Assembly: GCF_023734115.1 (NCBI RefSeq)
Contig: NZ_AP025737.1
Span: 1,178,001 to 1,242,000, forward strand
Source of the DNA: Herbiconiux sp. L3-i23
GTDB lineage: Bacteria > Actinomycetota > Actinomycetes > Actinomycetales > Microbacteriaceae
Direction: 5' to 3'
DNA length: 64,000 bases
Of this stretch, positions 42,815-50,719 are shown piece by piece; within the stretch, counting starts at the first letter, position 1; each line of letters opens with the position of its first letter. The position numbers and the translations under genes were made by a program. A model generated the notes under the pieces. That model ran no database searches, was not told where the DNA came from, and saw only the letters and a list, made by a program, of their open reading frames with translations.

Positions 42815-42945
42815 CTGAATGAACCCGCCCCGGACGGACCCCCGCCCTGGACGAACCCGCCTCGGATGGGCACCCGCCCTGGATGAACCCGCCTCGGAGG
42901 GGCACCCGCCCTGGATAGGCACCCGCCCCTGGATAGACTCGGTGG
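42815..42945. repeat. 32-bp tandem repeat upstream of pgsA
   Basis: Three full 32-bp units (42815-42846, 42847-42878, 42879-42910; each of the form CTGGAYGAACCCGCCTCGGA plus 12 bp) are followed by two shortened units of 17-18 bp that begin CTGGATAG. The last one carries the -10 element of the next gene. Mutations between units are mostly substitutions. Confidence 0.88.
42934..42939 (+). promoter_or_regulatory. -10 element for the leaderless pgsA-like gene
   Basis: TAGACT, spacer of 8 nt, then ATG 42948. It lies inside the last degenerate repeat unit (CTGGATAGACTCGG), so the promoter evolved within the tandem array. Confidence 0.5.
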
Positions 42946-42947
42946 CG

Positions 42948-43586
42948 ATGAGCAGCGACGCGCGCGATGGGGAGGCGGCACCCCCCGGCGAGCCGAGCTC
43001 GCAGGTCGTCACGCTGCCCAACCTGCTGAGCTTCGTGCGCCTGGCGCTCGTCCCCGTCTTCCTGATCCTGCTGCTCGGCGAGCAGGACGTCGCCGCGCTG
43101 CTCGTGCTCGTCTTCTCGAGCGTCACCGACTTCCTCGACGGATGGCTCGCCCGCAAGCTCGGACAGGTCACCCGGCTCGGTCAGCTGCTCGACCCCGCCG
43201 CCGACCGGCTGTACATCATCGCCACCGTGCTGGGGCTCGCGATCCGCGAGGTCGTCCCGTGGTGGCTCGTCGCCGTGATCATCGGTCGCGACGTGCTGCT
43301 CGTCGTCCTCGGCGTCGTGCTCGCGAATCACGGCTACGGCCCGCTGCCGGTGCACCACCTCGGCAAGGTCGCCACCTTCTGCCTCTTCTACGCGCTCCCG
43401 CTCATCGTGCTCGGTCAGGCCTTCCCCGTCCTGCAGCCCTTCGCGGAACCGCTAGCCTGGGCGTTCGCGCTATGGGGGGCGTTCCTCTACTGGTGGGCGG
43501 GCATCGTGTATGCCCTGCAGACCGCCAGAGTGGTCGCCGAGAAAGCGGGCGAGTCTCGACCCGTTTCGGATAATGTGGACGGCTGA
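42948..43586 (+). CDS. CDP-alcohol phosphatidyltransferase (PgsA-like)
   Basis: A 212-residue membrane enzyme that transfers a phosphatidyl group from CDP-diacylglycerol to an alcohol such as glycerol-3-phosphate. The catalytic motif D-G-x2-A-R-x8-G-x3-D-x3-D is complete in DFLDGWLARKLGQVTRLGQL followed by LDPAADR. About six helices. I take ATG 42948 as start; the frame reaching back into the repeats to 42819 is an artefact. It precedes the FHA gene by 10 bp, as in mycobacterial pgsA-garA loci. Confidence 0.92.
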   Translation: MSSDARDGEAAPPGEPSSQVVTLPNLLSFVRLALVPVFLILLLGEQDVAALLVLVFSSVTDFLDGWLARKLGQVTRLGQLLDPAADRLYIIATVLGLAIREVVPWWLVAVIIGRDVLLVVLGVVLANHGYGPLPVHHLGKVATFCLFYALPLIVLGQAFPVLQPFAEPLAWAFALWGAFLYWWAGIVYALQTARVVAEKAGESRPVSDNVDG

Positions 43587-43596
43587 GGAGGACGCT

Positions 43597-44094
43597 ATGT
43601 CGAATGAACGGGCAGACGACGGAGGGATCCGTCGCGGGCAGCCCGGCGCGAGCAGGTCGCATGCGAACGCCGACACCACGGCGTCGTTCGGGGACGACTT
43701 CATCGCCGAGGTGGCCTCACTCGAGCAGCGCTCCGGCGCCGAGGAGCAGGCGGCGATCGCCGCGCTCCCGTCCGGGTCGGCTCTCCTCGTGGTGCGTCGC
43801 GGACCCAACAGCGGTGCCCGATTCCTGCTCGACGCCGACGTGACGACCGCGGGTCGGCACCCGAGCGCCGACATCTTCCTCGACGACGTCACCGTCTCGC
43901 GCAAGCACGCGCAGTTCGTGCGGCACGGCACCGCGTTCGAGGTCAAAGACCTCGGTTCGCTGAACGGCACCTACTACGACGGCGTCCGCATCGACACCGC
44001 GCTGCTCTCCGACGGCGCCGAGGTGCAGGTCGGCAAGTTCCGGTTGACCTTCTACGCGTCGCGTCACGACCTCGCCTACACCGCGGCGCACTGA
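43597..44094 (+). CDS. FHA-domain protein (GarA/OdhI-like)
   Basis: A 165-residue cytosolic protein with a C-terminal FHA domain (about 65-155): TTAGRHPSADIFLDD, VTVSRKHAQFV and LGSLNGTYYDGVR hold the phosphothreonine-binding residues. The N-terminal region has a Thr-containing segment (ADTTASFGDD), which corresponds to the ETTS-type kinase target of GarA. In relatives it inhibits 2-oxoglutarate dehydrogenase according to PknB/PknG phosphorylation. A PASTA kinase is encoded at 60226-62187. RBS is GGAGG. Confidence 0.92.
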   Translation: MSNERADDGGIRRGQPGASRSHANADTTASFGDDFIAEVASLEQRSGAEEQAAIAALPSGSALLVVRRGPNSGARFLLDADVTTAGRHPSADIFLDDVTVSRKHAQFVRHGTAFEVKDLGSLNGTYYDGVRIDTALLSDGAEVQVGKFRLTFYASRHDLAYTAAH

Positions 44095-44096
44095 CC

Positions 44097-44816
44097 GTGT
44101 CCGCTCTTCCCGCCCGCGACCTGAGGGCAGCGCGAGACGACCGTGCCCCGGCGCCGCAGCTGCTCAACATCGGCCAGCTGCTCGCGAAGCTGAAGCCCGA
44201 CTTCCCCGACCTGACCTCGTCGAAGGTCCGGTTCCTCGAAGACGAGCGGCTGCTGTCGCCCGCCCGTACCGAGTCCGGCTACCGCAAGTTCTCCGCCCGC
44301 GACCTCGAGCGGCTGAAGCTCATCCTCACCCTGCAGCGCGACCAGTACCTGCCGCTCAAGGTGATCCGCAGCTACCTCGCCGACCTCGACGCGGGCCGCT
44401 CCCCGTCGTGGCCGGGACGCGCGAACGCCGACGACCAGTCGATGCTCGCCGAGGAGCGTCGGTACACCCGCGACGAGCTGCTCACCGAGGCGGGCGCCAC
44501 CGCCGCGTTGCTCGACGAAGCCGTGAGCGCATCGCTGCTTCCGGCGGCCGACCTCCACGGCGACGAGTCGCTCGCGGTGCTGAAGGCCCTCACCGAGCTG
44601 CGCCGTTACGGTATCGAACCGCGTCACCTGCGTGCGCTGCGCTCGGCGGCCGACCGCGAGGCGGGGCTCATCGAGACGGCGGTGCAGCCCGTGCTGCGCC
44701 GACGAGAGCCCGGAAGCCGGGCCAGAGGGGTCGAGCTCGCGTTCGATCTGTCGGCCCAGCTCGACGTCGTGCGAGCCAGTCTCATCCGGGCGGGGCTCTC
44801 GAAGCTGAGCGGCTGA
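44097..44816 (+). CDS. MerR-family regulator, FtsR-like
   Basis: A 239-residue regulator. The MerR-type winged helix is at about 22-95: LLNIGQLLAKLKPDFPDLTS, SKVRFLEDERLLSPARTESGYR, then LKVIRSYLADLDAG. It starts 2 nt after the FHA stop (GTG 44097). Position after garA and sequence style match FtsR (Rv1828), which in Corynebacterium activates ftsZ; that role is inferred here. The C-terminal half is helical and may bind an effector or dimerise. Confidence 0.9.
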   Translation: MSALPARDLRAARDDRAPAPQLLNIGQLLAKLKPDFPDLTSSKVRFLEDERLLSPARTESGYRKFSARDLERLKLILTLQRDQYLPLKVIRSYLADLDAGRSPSWPGRANADDQSMLAEERRYTRDELLTEAGATAALLDEAVSASLLPAADLHGDESLAVLKALTELRRYGIEPRHLRALRSAADREAGLIETAVQPVLRRREPGSRARGVELAFDLSAQLDVVRASLIRAGLSKLSG

Positions 44817-44864
44817 GAATCCGCGCCCCGAGCGCGACACGCCGAGGCCCGAATGCGGATGTCG

Positions 44865-44893
44865 TTGTTCGGGGCACCTCCTCTCGCTACCGT
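44865..44893 (+). promoter_or_regulatory. Promoter of the second merR gene
   Basis: TTGTTC and TACCGT are separated by 17 bp, 47 bp upstream of the ATG. AGGAAGG for ribosome binding sits between. Confidence 0.55.
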
Positions 44894-44939
44894 AGAGGAG
44901 TCGCACAAGACACCACCGCAGCCAGGAAGGCAGCCCCCT

Positions 44940-45485
44940 ATGAGTGAAATCAGCCGTAGCGAAGATCGCTACGACCTCGGGCTGCTTTTCACCGACGGGC
45001 TCCCTGATCTCGACGCCAACGAGGGCTACCGCGGGGCCGTCGCCGCTCGCGCTGCCGGCATCAGCTACCGCCAGCTCGACTACTGGGCCCGCACCCGCCT
45101 CGTCGAGCCCACCGTCCGCGGCGCCGCCGGCTCCGGATCCCAGCGCCTCTACGGCTTCCGCGACATCCTGGTCCTCAAGCTCGTCAAGCGACTGCTCGAC
45201 ACCGGCATCTCGCTGCAGCAGATCCGCACCGCCGTGAACCAGCTCCGCGAAGCCGGGGTCAACGACCTCGCCCAGACCACGCTGATGAGCGATGGGGCGA
45301 GCGTCTACCTCTGCACCTCGAACGACGAGGTCATCGACCTCGTCAGCCGCGGGCAGGGCGTCTTCGGCATCGCCGTCGGCAAGGTCCTCCGCGAGGTCGA
45401 GAGCAGCCTCGTCGAGCTCGACACGCAGTCCTCGGATCCCGCCGACGAGCTCGCCGCTCGTCGCGCCGCCCGCGCCGCCGGCTGA
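44940..45485 (+). CDS. MerR-family regulator (Rv1830-like)
   Basis: A 181-residue MerR protein. The HTH is at about 30-95: AARAAGISYRQLDYWARTRL, then GSQRLYGFRDILVLKLVKRL. The second half (LMSDGASVYLCTSNDEVIDL, GQGVFGIAVGKVLREVE) looks like a small ligand-sensing domain. In actinobacteria this gene follows garA and the first MerR gene, usually with a bifunctional nuclease gene between; that gene is absent here. Confidence 0.92.
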   Translation: MSEISRSEDRYDLGLLFTDGLPDLDANEGYRGAVAARAAGISYRQLDYWARTRLVEPTVRGAAGSGSQRLYGFRDILVLKLVKRLLDTGISLQQIRTAVNQLREAGVNDLAQTTLMSDGASVYLCTSNDEVIDLVSRGQGVFGIAVGKVLREVESSLVELDTQSSDPADELAARRAARAAG

Positions 45486-45512
45486 GGTCGATCCTTCGCC
45501 GCAGCGACGCCT

Positions 45513-45540
45513 CCTGATCGGGCCGCGCCTTCTGATCAGG
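45513..45540 (+). terminator. Possible terminator after the second merR gene
   Basis: CCTGATC (45513-45519) and GATCAGG (45534-45540) form a 7-bp stem with a 14-nt loop 28 bp after the stop. Confidence 0.4.
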
Positions 45541-45596
45541 GACGGGCTGGCGGGAAGACGACGGCGATGACCGTCGTCGGCTGGAAGTATGGGCAC

Positions 45597-46265
45597 ATGC
45601 CCCGCTACATCGACCTCAGCCACACTCTTCGCGATGGACTCGTGACGATGCCCGGGATGCCGGCGCCGACCGTGTCGCTGCACCTCGGGCGCGAGCAGTC
45701 CCGATCGGTCTACGCCGAGGGGACCGAATTCGAGATCCCCATCGTGCGGATGGTCGCCAACACGGGCACCTACCTCGACACCCCGTTCCACCGGTACGGC
45801 GACGGTCACGACCTCGCCGGGCTCCCGCTCGCGCGGGTCGTCGACCTCCGCGCCGAGGTCATTCACGTCGATGTCCACGCGGAGCGCGGCATCACTCCGG
45901 AGATGTTCGACGGGCGCGATCTGCGCGGAGCGGCCGTCCTGCTGCACACCGGCTGGGATCGGCACTTCGGCACCGAGACGTATTCATCACCGGCGCCCTT
46001 CCTGACCCGCGCGGGCGCCGCCCACCTCGTCGACCAGGGGGTGACGCTCGTCGGTATCGATTCGATCAACATCGACGACATGACGGCGGACGCCGCGGGG
46101 GAGAGGCCCGCGCACAGCGTGCTGCTCGCGGCCGACATCCCCATCGTGGAGCACCTCACGAAGCTGTCAGAGGTGCCGTCGACGGGGGCGCGCTTCACCG
46201 CGGTGCCGCCCAAGTTCGAGGCGTTCGGCACCTTCCCGGTGCGGGCCTTCGCAACCGTCGACTGA
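45597..46265 (+). CDS. Cyclase family protein (kynurenine formamidase-like)
   Basis: A 222-residue member of the metal-dependent cyclase/KynB fold. It starts PRYIDLSHTLRDGLVTMPG and has LLHTGWDRHFG and VGIDSINIDD. The usual metal motif HxGTHxDxPxH reads NTGTYLDTPFH, so two histidines are Asn and Tyr; the Asp and last His remain. Either a known variant subgroup or altered metal binding is implied. ATG 45597 is taken as the start; 45567 would add ten residues. Confidence 0.87.
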   Translation: MPRYIDLSHTLRDGLVTMPGMPAPTVSLHLGREQSRSVYAEGTEFEIPIVRMVANTGTYLDTPFHRYGDGHDLAGLPLARVVDLRAEVIHVDVHAERGITPEMFDGRDLRGAAVLLHTGWDRHFGTETYSSPAPFLTRAGAAHLVDQGVTLVGIDSINIDDMTADAAGERPAHSVLLAADIPIVEHLTKLSEVPSTGARFTAVPPKFEAFGTFPVRAFATVD

Positions 46266-46276
46266 CGGCGGCGGTG

Positions 46277-47101
46277 CTAGGAGCGAGTCGCCTTCGCCGT
46301 GAGTTCGGCGTACTCGCCGACGCGACCGGTGCGCATGACCCGCTCGAGGAGCTGGTCGAACATGCCCGCCATCTCCTGGGCGCTCTCGCCCGGCCAGATG
46401 TGCAACGGCTTCGCCGCACCCTGCGCCTGCTGCAGCGACGTGCGCTCGGGCAGCTGCGGCGAGAGCACGAGCGGACCGAACATGTCGCGCAGCTCCTTGA
46501 TGCGGAACTGGTGCTCGAGCGACTGCACGCGCGCCCGGTTGACGATGATGCCGAGCGGCTGCAGACGCGGCGACAGTCCGCGGCGGATCTCCTCGATCGC
46601 GCGCAGCGCGCGGTCGGCGGCGGCCACGGAGAACAGACCCGGTTCGGTGACGACGGCGACACGGTCGCTCGCCGCCCACGCGGTGCGGGTCAGGGCGTTG
46701 AGCGAGGGCGCGCAGTCGATCAGCACGAGCTCGTAGTCCTGCTCGACCGACGCGAGGGCCTCTTCGAGTTTCCAGATGTCGCGGATGCTGGGGTGCGGTC
46801 CGTCGAAGTTGATGGCGGACGGGCTGCCGACCATCACGTCGACCTTGCCGGAGCGGCCGCGGGTCCACCCGCTCGGCGCGATGGCGGCGCGGACGACCTT
46901 CTCCTTCGGCGAGGTCAGGACGTCGGCGACGTTCAAGTGCCCCTGCACTTGGATGTCCATGCCGGTCGACACATCGGACTGGGGATCGAGATCGACGACG
47001 AGAGTGCTGAGACCCTTGGCGAAGGCCGCGGACGCGAGTCCGAGGGTCACAGTTGTCTTGCCGACTCCTCCCTTAAGGGAGCTGACGCTCAGGACATGCA
47101 C
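46277..47101 (-). CDS. ParA-family ATPase
   Basis: A 274-residue Walker-type partition ATPase. The deviant Walker A is SLKGGVGKTT, A' is VVDLDPQSDVS, Walker B is ELVLIDCAPSL. No ParB lies beside it, so it is not the chromosomal parAB pair; it resembles orphan ParA proteins of actinobacteria. It overlaps nothing and is divergent from pyc. I start at GTG 47101 because TAACCT lies 7 nt upstream; GTG 47107 adds two residues. Confidence 0.92.
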   Translation of the reverse strand: MHVLSVSSLKGGVGKTTVTLGLASAAFAKGLSTLVVDLDPQSDVSTGMDIQVQGHLNVADVLTSPKEKVVRAAIAPSGWTRGRSGKVDVMVGSPSAINFDGPHPSIRDIWKLEEALASVEQDYELVLIDCAPSLNALTRTAWAASDRVAVVTEPGLFSVAAADRALRAIEEIRRGLSPRLQPLGIIVNRARVQSLEHQFRIKELRDMFGPLVLSPQLPERTSLQQAQGAAKPLHIWPGESAQEMAGMFDQLLERVMRTGRVGEYAELTAKATRS

Positions 47102-47108
47102 AGGCACA

Positions 47109-47114
47109 AGGTTA
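47109..47114 (-). promoter_or_regulatory. -10 element for the leaderless parA-like gene
   Basis: TAACCT on the minus strand, spacer TGTGCCT, then GTG at 47101. Confidence 0.45.
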
Positions 47115-47208
47115 CCGCCAGTAGTCTGTGAGAACCTAAACGTCGGACGGGCGCGGCGCAGACGAGTCGATCGACGAGCGCGCCCTTCGTTCTTGTAGAA
47201 GGGCTGCA

Positions 47209-50200
47209 GTGTTCACGAAGATCCTGGTCGCCAACCGAGGCGAGATCGCGATCCGCGCTTTCCGTGCCGCTTACGAGCTCGGCGCGAAGACGGTTGCCGT
47301 GTTCCCGTACGAGGACCGCAACTCGATGCACCGTCTGAAGGCCGACGAGGCGTACCAGATCGGTGAGATCGGGCACCCGGTGCGCGCCTACCTCGACGTC
47401 GACGAGATCATCCGGGTCGCGAAGGAGTCCGGCGCCGACGCGATCTACCCCGGCTACGGGTTCCTCAGCGAGAACCCCGACCTCGCCGAGGCCGCCGCGG
47501 CTGCCGGAATCACCTTCATCGGCCCCCCGGCGTCGGTGCTGCGCTCGGCGGGCAACAAGGTGACGGCCAAGGAGCAGGCGCTCGCGGCGAAGGTGCCCGT
47601 GCTGAAGTCCTCGAAGCCGAGCCGCGACGTCGACGAGCTGCTCGCCGCCGCCGACGAGATCGGCTTCCCCATCTTCGCGAAGGCCGTCGCGGGCGGCGGT
47701 GGGCGCGGCATGCGCCGTGTCGACGACCGCTCGCAGCTCAAGGAGGCCCTCGAGGCCGCCATGCGCGAGGCCGACAGCGCATTCGGCGACCCCACCATGT
47801 TCCTCGAGCAGGCGGTCGTCCGTCCCCGGCACATCGAGGTGCAGGTGCTCGCCGACGCGACCGGCGACACGATCCACCTCTTCGAGCGCGACTGCTCCAT
47901 CCAGCGGCGCCACCAGAAGGTCGTCGAGATCGCGCCCGCCCCGAACATCAGCGATGAGCTGCGTCAGGCCCTGCACCGCGACGCGATCGCCTTCGCGAAG
48001 TCGGTCGGCTACGTCAACGCGGGCACCGTCGAGTTCCTCGTCGACACCGCGGGCGAGCGCGCCGGCGAGCACGTCTTCATCGAGATGAACCCGCGCATCC
48101 AGGTCGAGCACACCGTGACCGAGGAGGTCACCGACGTCGACCTCGTGCAGGCGCAGATGCGCATCGCGGCGGGCGAGTCCCTCACCGACCTCGGGCTGCG
48201 CCAGGAGGACATCACCCTCCGCGGCACCGCGCTCCAGTGCCGCATCACGACCGAGGACCCGTCGCAGGGCTTCCGACCCGACACCGGCAAGATCACCACG
48301 TACCGGTCGCCCGGCGGCGCCGGCGTGCGTCTCGACGGCGGTACCGTCGCCGCGGGCGCGCAGGTCAGCCCGCACTTCGACTCGATGCTCGTGAAGCTGA
48401 TCTGCCGCGGCCGCGACTTCACCTCCGCCGTGTCGCGCACCCGTCGTGCGCTCGCGGAGTTCCGCATCCGCGGCGTGACGACCAACATCCCGTTCCTGCA
48501 GGCGGTGCTCGACGACCCGGTGTTCGCCACCGGCGACCTCGCCACCTCGTTCATCGACGAGCGTCCCGAGCTGGTCCACGCCCAGCCGTCGAAGGACCGC
48601 GGCACGAAGATCCTGTCCTGGCTCGCCGACGTCACCGTCAACCAGCCGAACGGCCCGCGCCCCGCCGGTGCGCGTCCCGCGGACAAGCTCCCCGCCGCCG
48701 ACCTGAGCGAGCCGGCACCCGCCGGCTCCCGTCAGCGTCTGCTCGAGCTCGGCCCCGAGGGGTTCGCGGCGCAGCTGCGCGCGCAGACCGCTCTGGCGGT
48801 GACCGACACCACCTTCCGCGACGCCCACCAGTCGCTGCTCGCCACCCGAGTGCGCACCCGCGACCTGGTCGCCGTGGCGCCGTACGTCGCGCGCCTCACC
48901 CCCGAGCTGCTCTCGGTCGAGGCGTGGGGCGGTGCGACCTACGACGTCGCGCTGCGCTTCCTCGGCGAGGACCCGTGGGAGCGCCTCGCGGGCCTCCGCG
49001 AGGCCCTGCCGAACGTCGCCATCCAGATGCTGCTGCGCGGCCGCAACACCGTCGGCTACACGCCGTATCCGACCAAGGTGACCGACGCGTTCGTCGCCGA
49101 AGCGGCGTCAACCGGTGTGGACATCTTCCGCATCTTCGACGCCCTCAACGACGTCGAGCAGATGCGCCCCGCGATCGATGCCGTCCGGGCGACCGGAACC
49201 GGTGTCGCCGAGGTGGCGCTCTGCTACACCGGCGACCTGCTCGACCCCGCCGAGGACCTCTACACCGTCGACTACTACCTGGGGCTCGCCGACAAGATCG
49301 TCGACGCCGGGGCGCACATCCTCGCGATCAAGGACATGGCGGGTCTCCTGCGGCCGTTCGCGGCGGCGAAGCTCGTCGCCGCGTTGCGGGAGCGCTTCGA
49401 CCTGCCCGTGCACCTGCACACCCACGACACCGCGGGTGGTCAGCTCGCCACGCTGCTCGCCGCCAGCGCGGCCGGAGTCGACGCGGTCGACGTCGCGAGC
49501 GCCGCCATGGCGGGCACCACCTCGCAGGTGTCCGCGTCCGCGCTCGTCGCCGCGCTCGCCCACACCGACCGCGACACCGGCCTGTCGCTGCAGGCGGTCT
49601 CCGACTTCGAGCCGTACTGGGAGGCGGTCCGCGCCCTCTACAAGCCGTTCGAGTCGGGACTGCCCGGGCCGACGGGACGCGTGTACCACCACGAGATCCC
49701 CGGCGGTCAGCTCTCGAACCTGCGTCAGCAGGCCATCGCGCTCGGCCTCGCCGACCGCTTCGAGCTCATCGAGGACCTGTACGCGTCGGCGAACCGCATC
49801 CTCGGACGCATCCCGAAGGTGACGCCCTCGTCGAAAGTCGTCGGCGACCTCGCGCTGCACCTCGCCGCGGTCGGCGCCGACCCCGACGAGTTCGAACGCA
49901 ACCCGCAGGGCTTCGACATCCCCGACTCCGTCGTCGGTTTCATGGCCGGCGAGCTCGGAGACCTGCCGGGCGGATGGCCCGAGCCGTTCCGGTCGAAGGT
50001 GCTCGAGGGCCGCACGGTGGACATCGAGGTCGAAGACCTCTCCGCCGAGGACACCGCCGCGCTCGACGCCGACAGCGAGACCCGCCGCGCCGCCCTCAAC
50101 CGGCTGCTCTTCCCCGCTCCGACCAAGAGCTTCGAGCAGGTGCGCGAGCAGTACGGCGACGTCTCGGTGCTCGACACCGCCGACTACCTGTACGGCCTGC

Positions 50201-50607
50201 AGAGCGGGCTCGAGCACACGGTCGGCATCGAACGCGGCGTGAAGCTGTTCGTCGGACTCGAAGCAATCAGCGAACCCGACGAGCGGGGCCTGCGCAGCGT
50301 CATGACGACCCTCAACGGCCAGATGCGTCCCATCGCCGTGCGCGACCGGTCCATCGACGTCGAGATCAAGTCGGCCGAGAAGGCCGACCCCTCGAAGCCG
50401 GGCAACATCGCGGCACCGTTCTCCGGCGTCGTCTCCGTCAAGGTGACGGCGGGGGAGGCGGTCGCGGCCGGCCAGGCGGTCGCCACGATCGAGGCGATGA
50501 AGATGGAGGCCGCTATCACCTCCCCGGTGGCGGGGACGGTCGGTCGCGTCGCCATCGCCGCGACCCAGCAGGTGGAGGCCGGAGACCTGATCGTCGACAT
50601 CACCTAG
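47209..50607 (+). CDS. pyc: Pyruvate carboxylase
   Basis: A 1132-residue biotin enzyme making oxaloacetate from pyruvate and bicarbonate. The biotin carboxylase domain (1-450) has KILVANRGEIAIRAFRAA, the ATP loop KAVAGGGGRGMR and EMNPRIQVEHTVTEEV. The carboxyltransferase domain (about 525-800) has TDTTFRDAHQSLLATRVRT and HLHTHDTAGG. The C-terminal biotinyl domain has EAMKMEA with the biotin lysine near 1098. It feeds the TCA cycle and complements the methylcitrate genes. GTG start with AGAAGGG upstream. Confidence 0.98.
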   Translation: MFTKILVANRGEIAIRAFRAAYELGAKTVAVFPYEDRNSMHRLKADEAYQIGEIGHPVRAYLDVDEIIRVAKESGADAIYPGYGFLSENPDLAEAAAAAGITFIGPPASVLRSAGNKVTAKEQALAAKVPVLKSSKPSRDVDELLAAADEIGFPIFAKAVAGGGGRGMRRVDDRSQLKEALEAAMREADSAFGDPTMFLEQAVVRPRHIEVQVLADATGDTIHLFERDCSIQRRHQKVVEIAPAPNISDELRQALHRDAIAFAKSVGYVNAGTVEFLVDTAGERAGEHVFIEMNPRIQVEHTVTEEVTDVDLVQAQMRIAAGESLTDLGLRQEDITLRGTALQCRITTEDPSQGFRPDTGKITTYRSPGGAGVRLDGGTVAAGAQVSPHFDSMLVKLICRGRDFTSAVSRTRRALAEFRIRGVTTNIPFLQAVLDDPVFATGDLATSFIDERPELVHAQPSKDRGTKILSWLADVTVNQPNGPRPAGARPADKLPAADLSEPAPAGSRQRLLELGPEGFAAQLRAQTALAVTDTTFRDAHQSLLATRVRTRDLVAVAPYVARLTPELLSVEAWGGATYDVALRFLGEDPWERLAGLREALPNVAIQMLLRGRNTVGYTPYPTKVTDAFVAEAASTGVDIFRIFDALNDVEQMRPAIDAVRATGTGVAEVALCYTGDLLDPAEDLYTVDYYLGLADKIVDAGAHILAIKDMAGLLRPFAAAKLVAALRERFDLPVHLHTHDTAGGQLATLLAASAAGVDAVDVASAAMAGTTSQVSASALVAALAHTDRDTGLSLQAVSDFEPYWEAVRALYKPFESGLPGPTGRVYHHEIPGGQLSNLRQQAIALGLADRFELIEDLYASANRILGRIPKVTPSSKVVGDLALHLAAVGADPDEFERNPQGFDIPDSVVGFMAGELGDLPGGWPEPFRSKVLEGRTVDIEVEDLSAEDTAALDADSETRRAALNRLLFPAPTKSFEQVREQYGDVSVLDTADYLYGLQSGLEHTVGIERGVKLFVGLEAISEPDERGLRSVMTTLNGQMRPIAVRDRSIDVEIKSAEKADPSKPGNIAAPFSGVVSVKVTAGEAVAAGQAVATIEAMKMEAAITSPVAGTVGRVAIAATQQVEAGDLIVDIT

Positions 50608-50672
50608 CGATACTCGGCGATACGGTGCGGTGCGCCTCCGGGCGCTCGCGGCACCGTCTCGTAGGCTTCACG

Positions 50673-50678
50673 TAAAAT
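50673..50678 (+). promoter_or_regulatory. -10 element before the MinD-like gene
   Basis: TAAAAT, 41 nt before ATG 50720. It stands out as A-rich in a 70 percent GC background; I see no clear -35. Confidence 0.4.
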
Positions 50679-50719
50679 CATCGGAGTTTGCGAGAGAACG
50701 GGTGGGAAAGGCTGTGCTC

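Noticed and set aside
44076-45965. 629-residue minus-strand frame across both merR genes
   Set aside because: Shadow; both MerR proteins and the cyclase are clear on the plus strand.
46277-47101. Chromosomal parA of a parAB operon
   Set aside because: No parB or parS-like sites adjacent; better called an orphan ParA-family ATPase.
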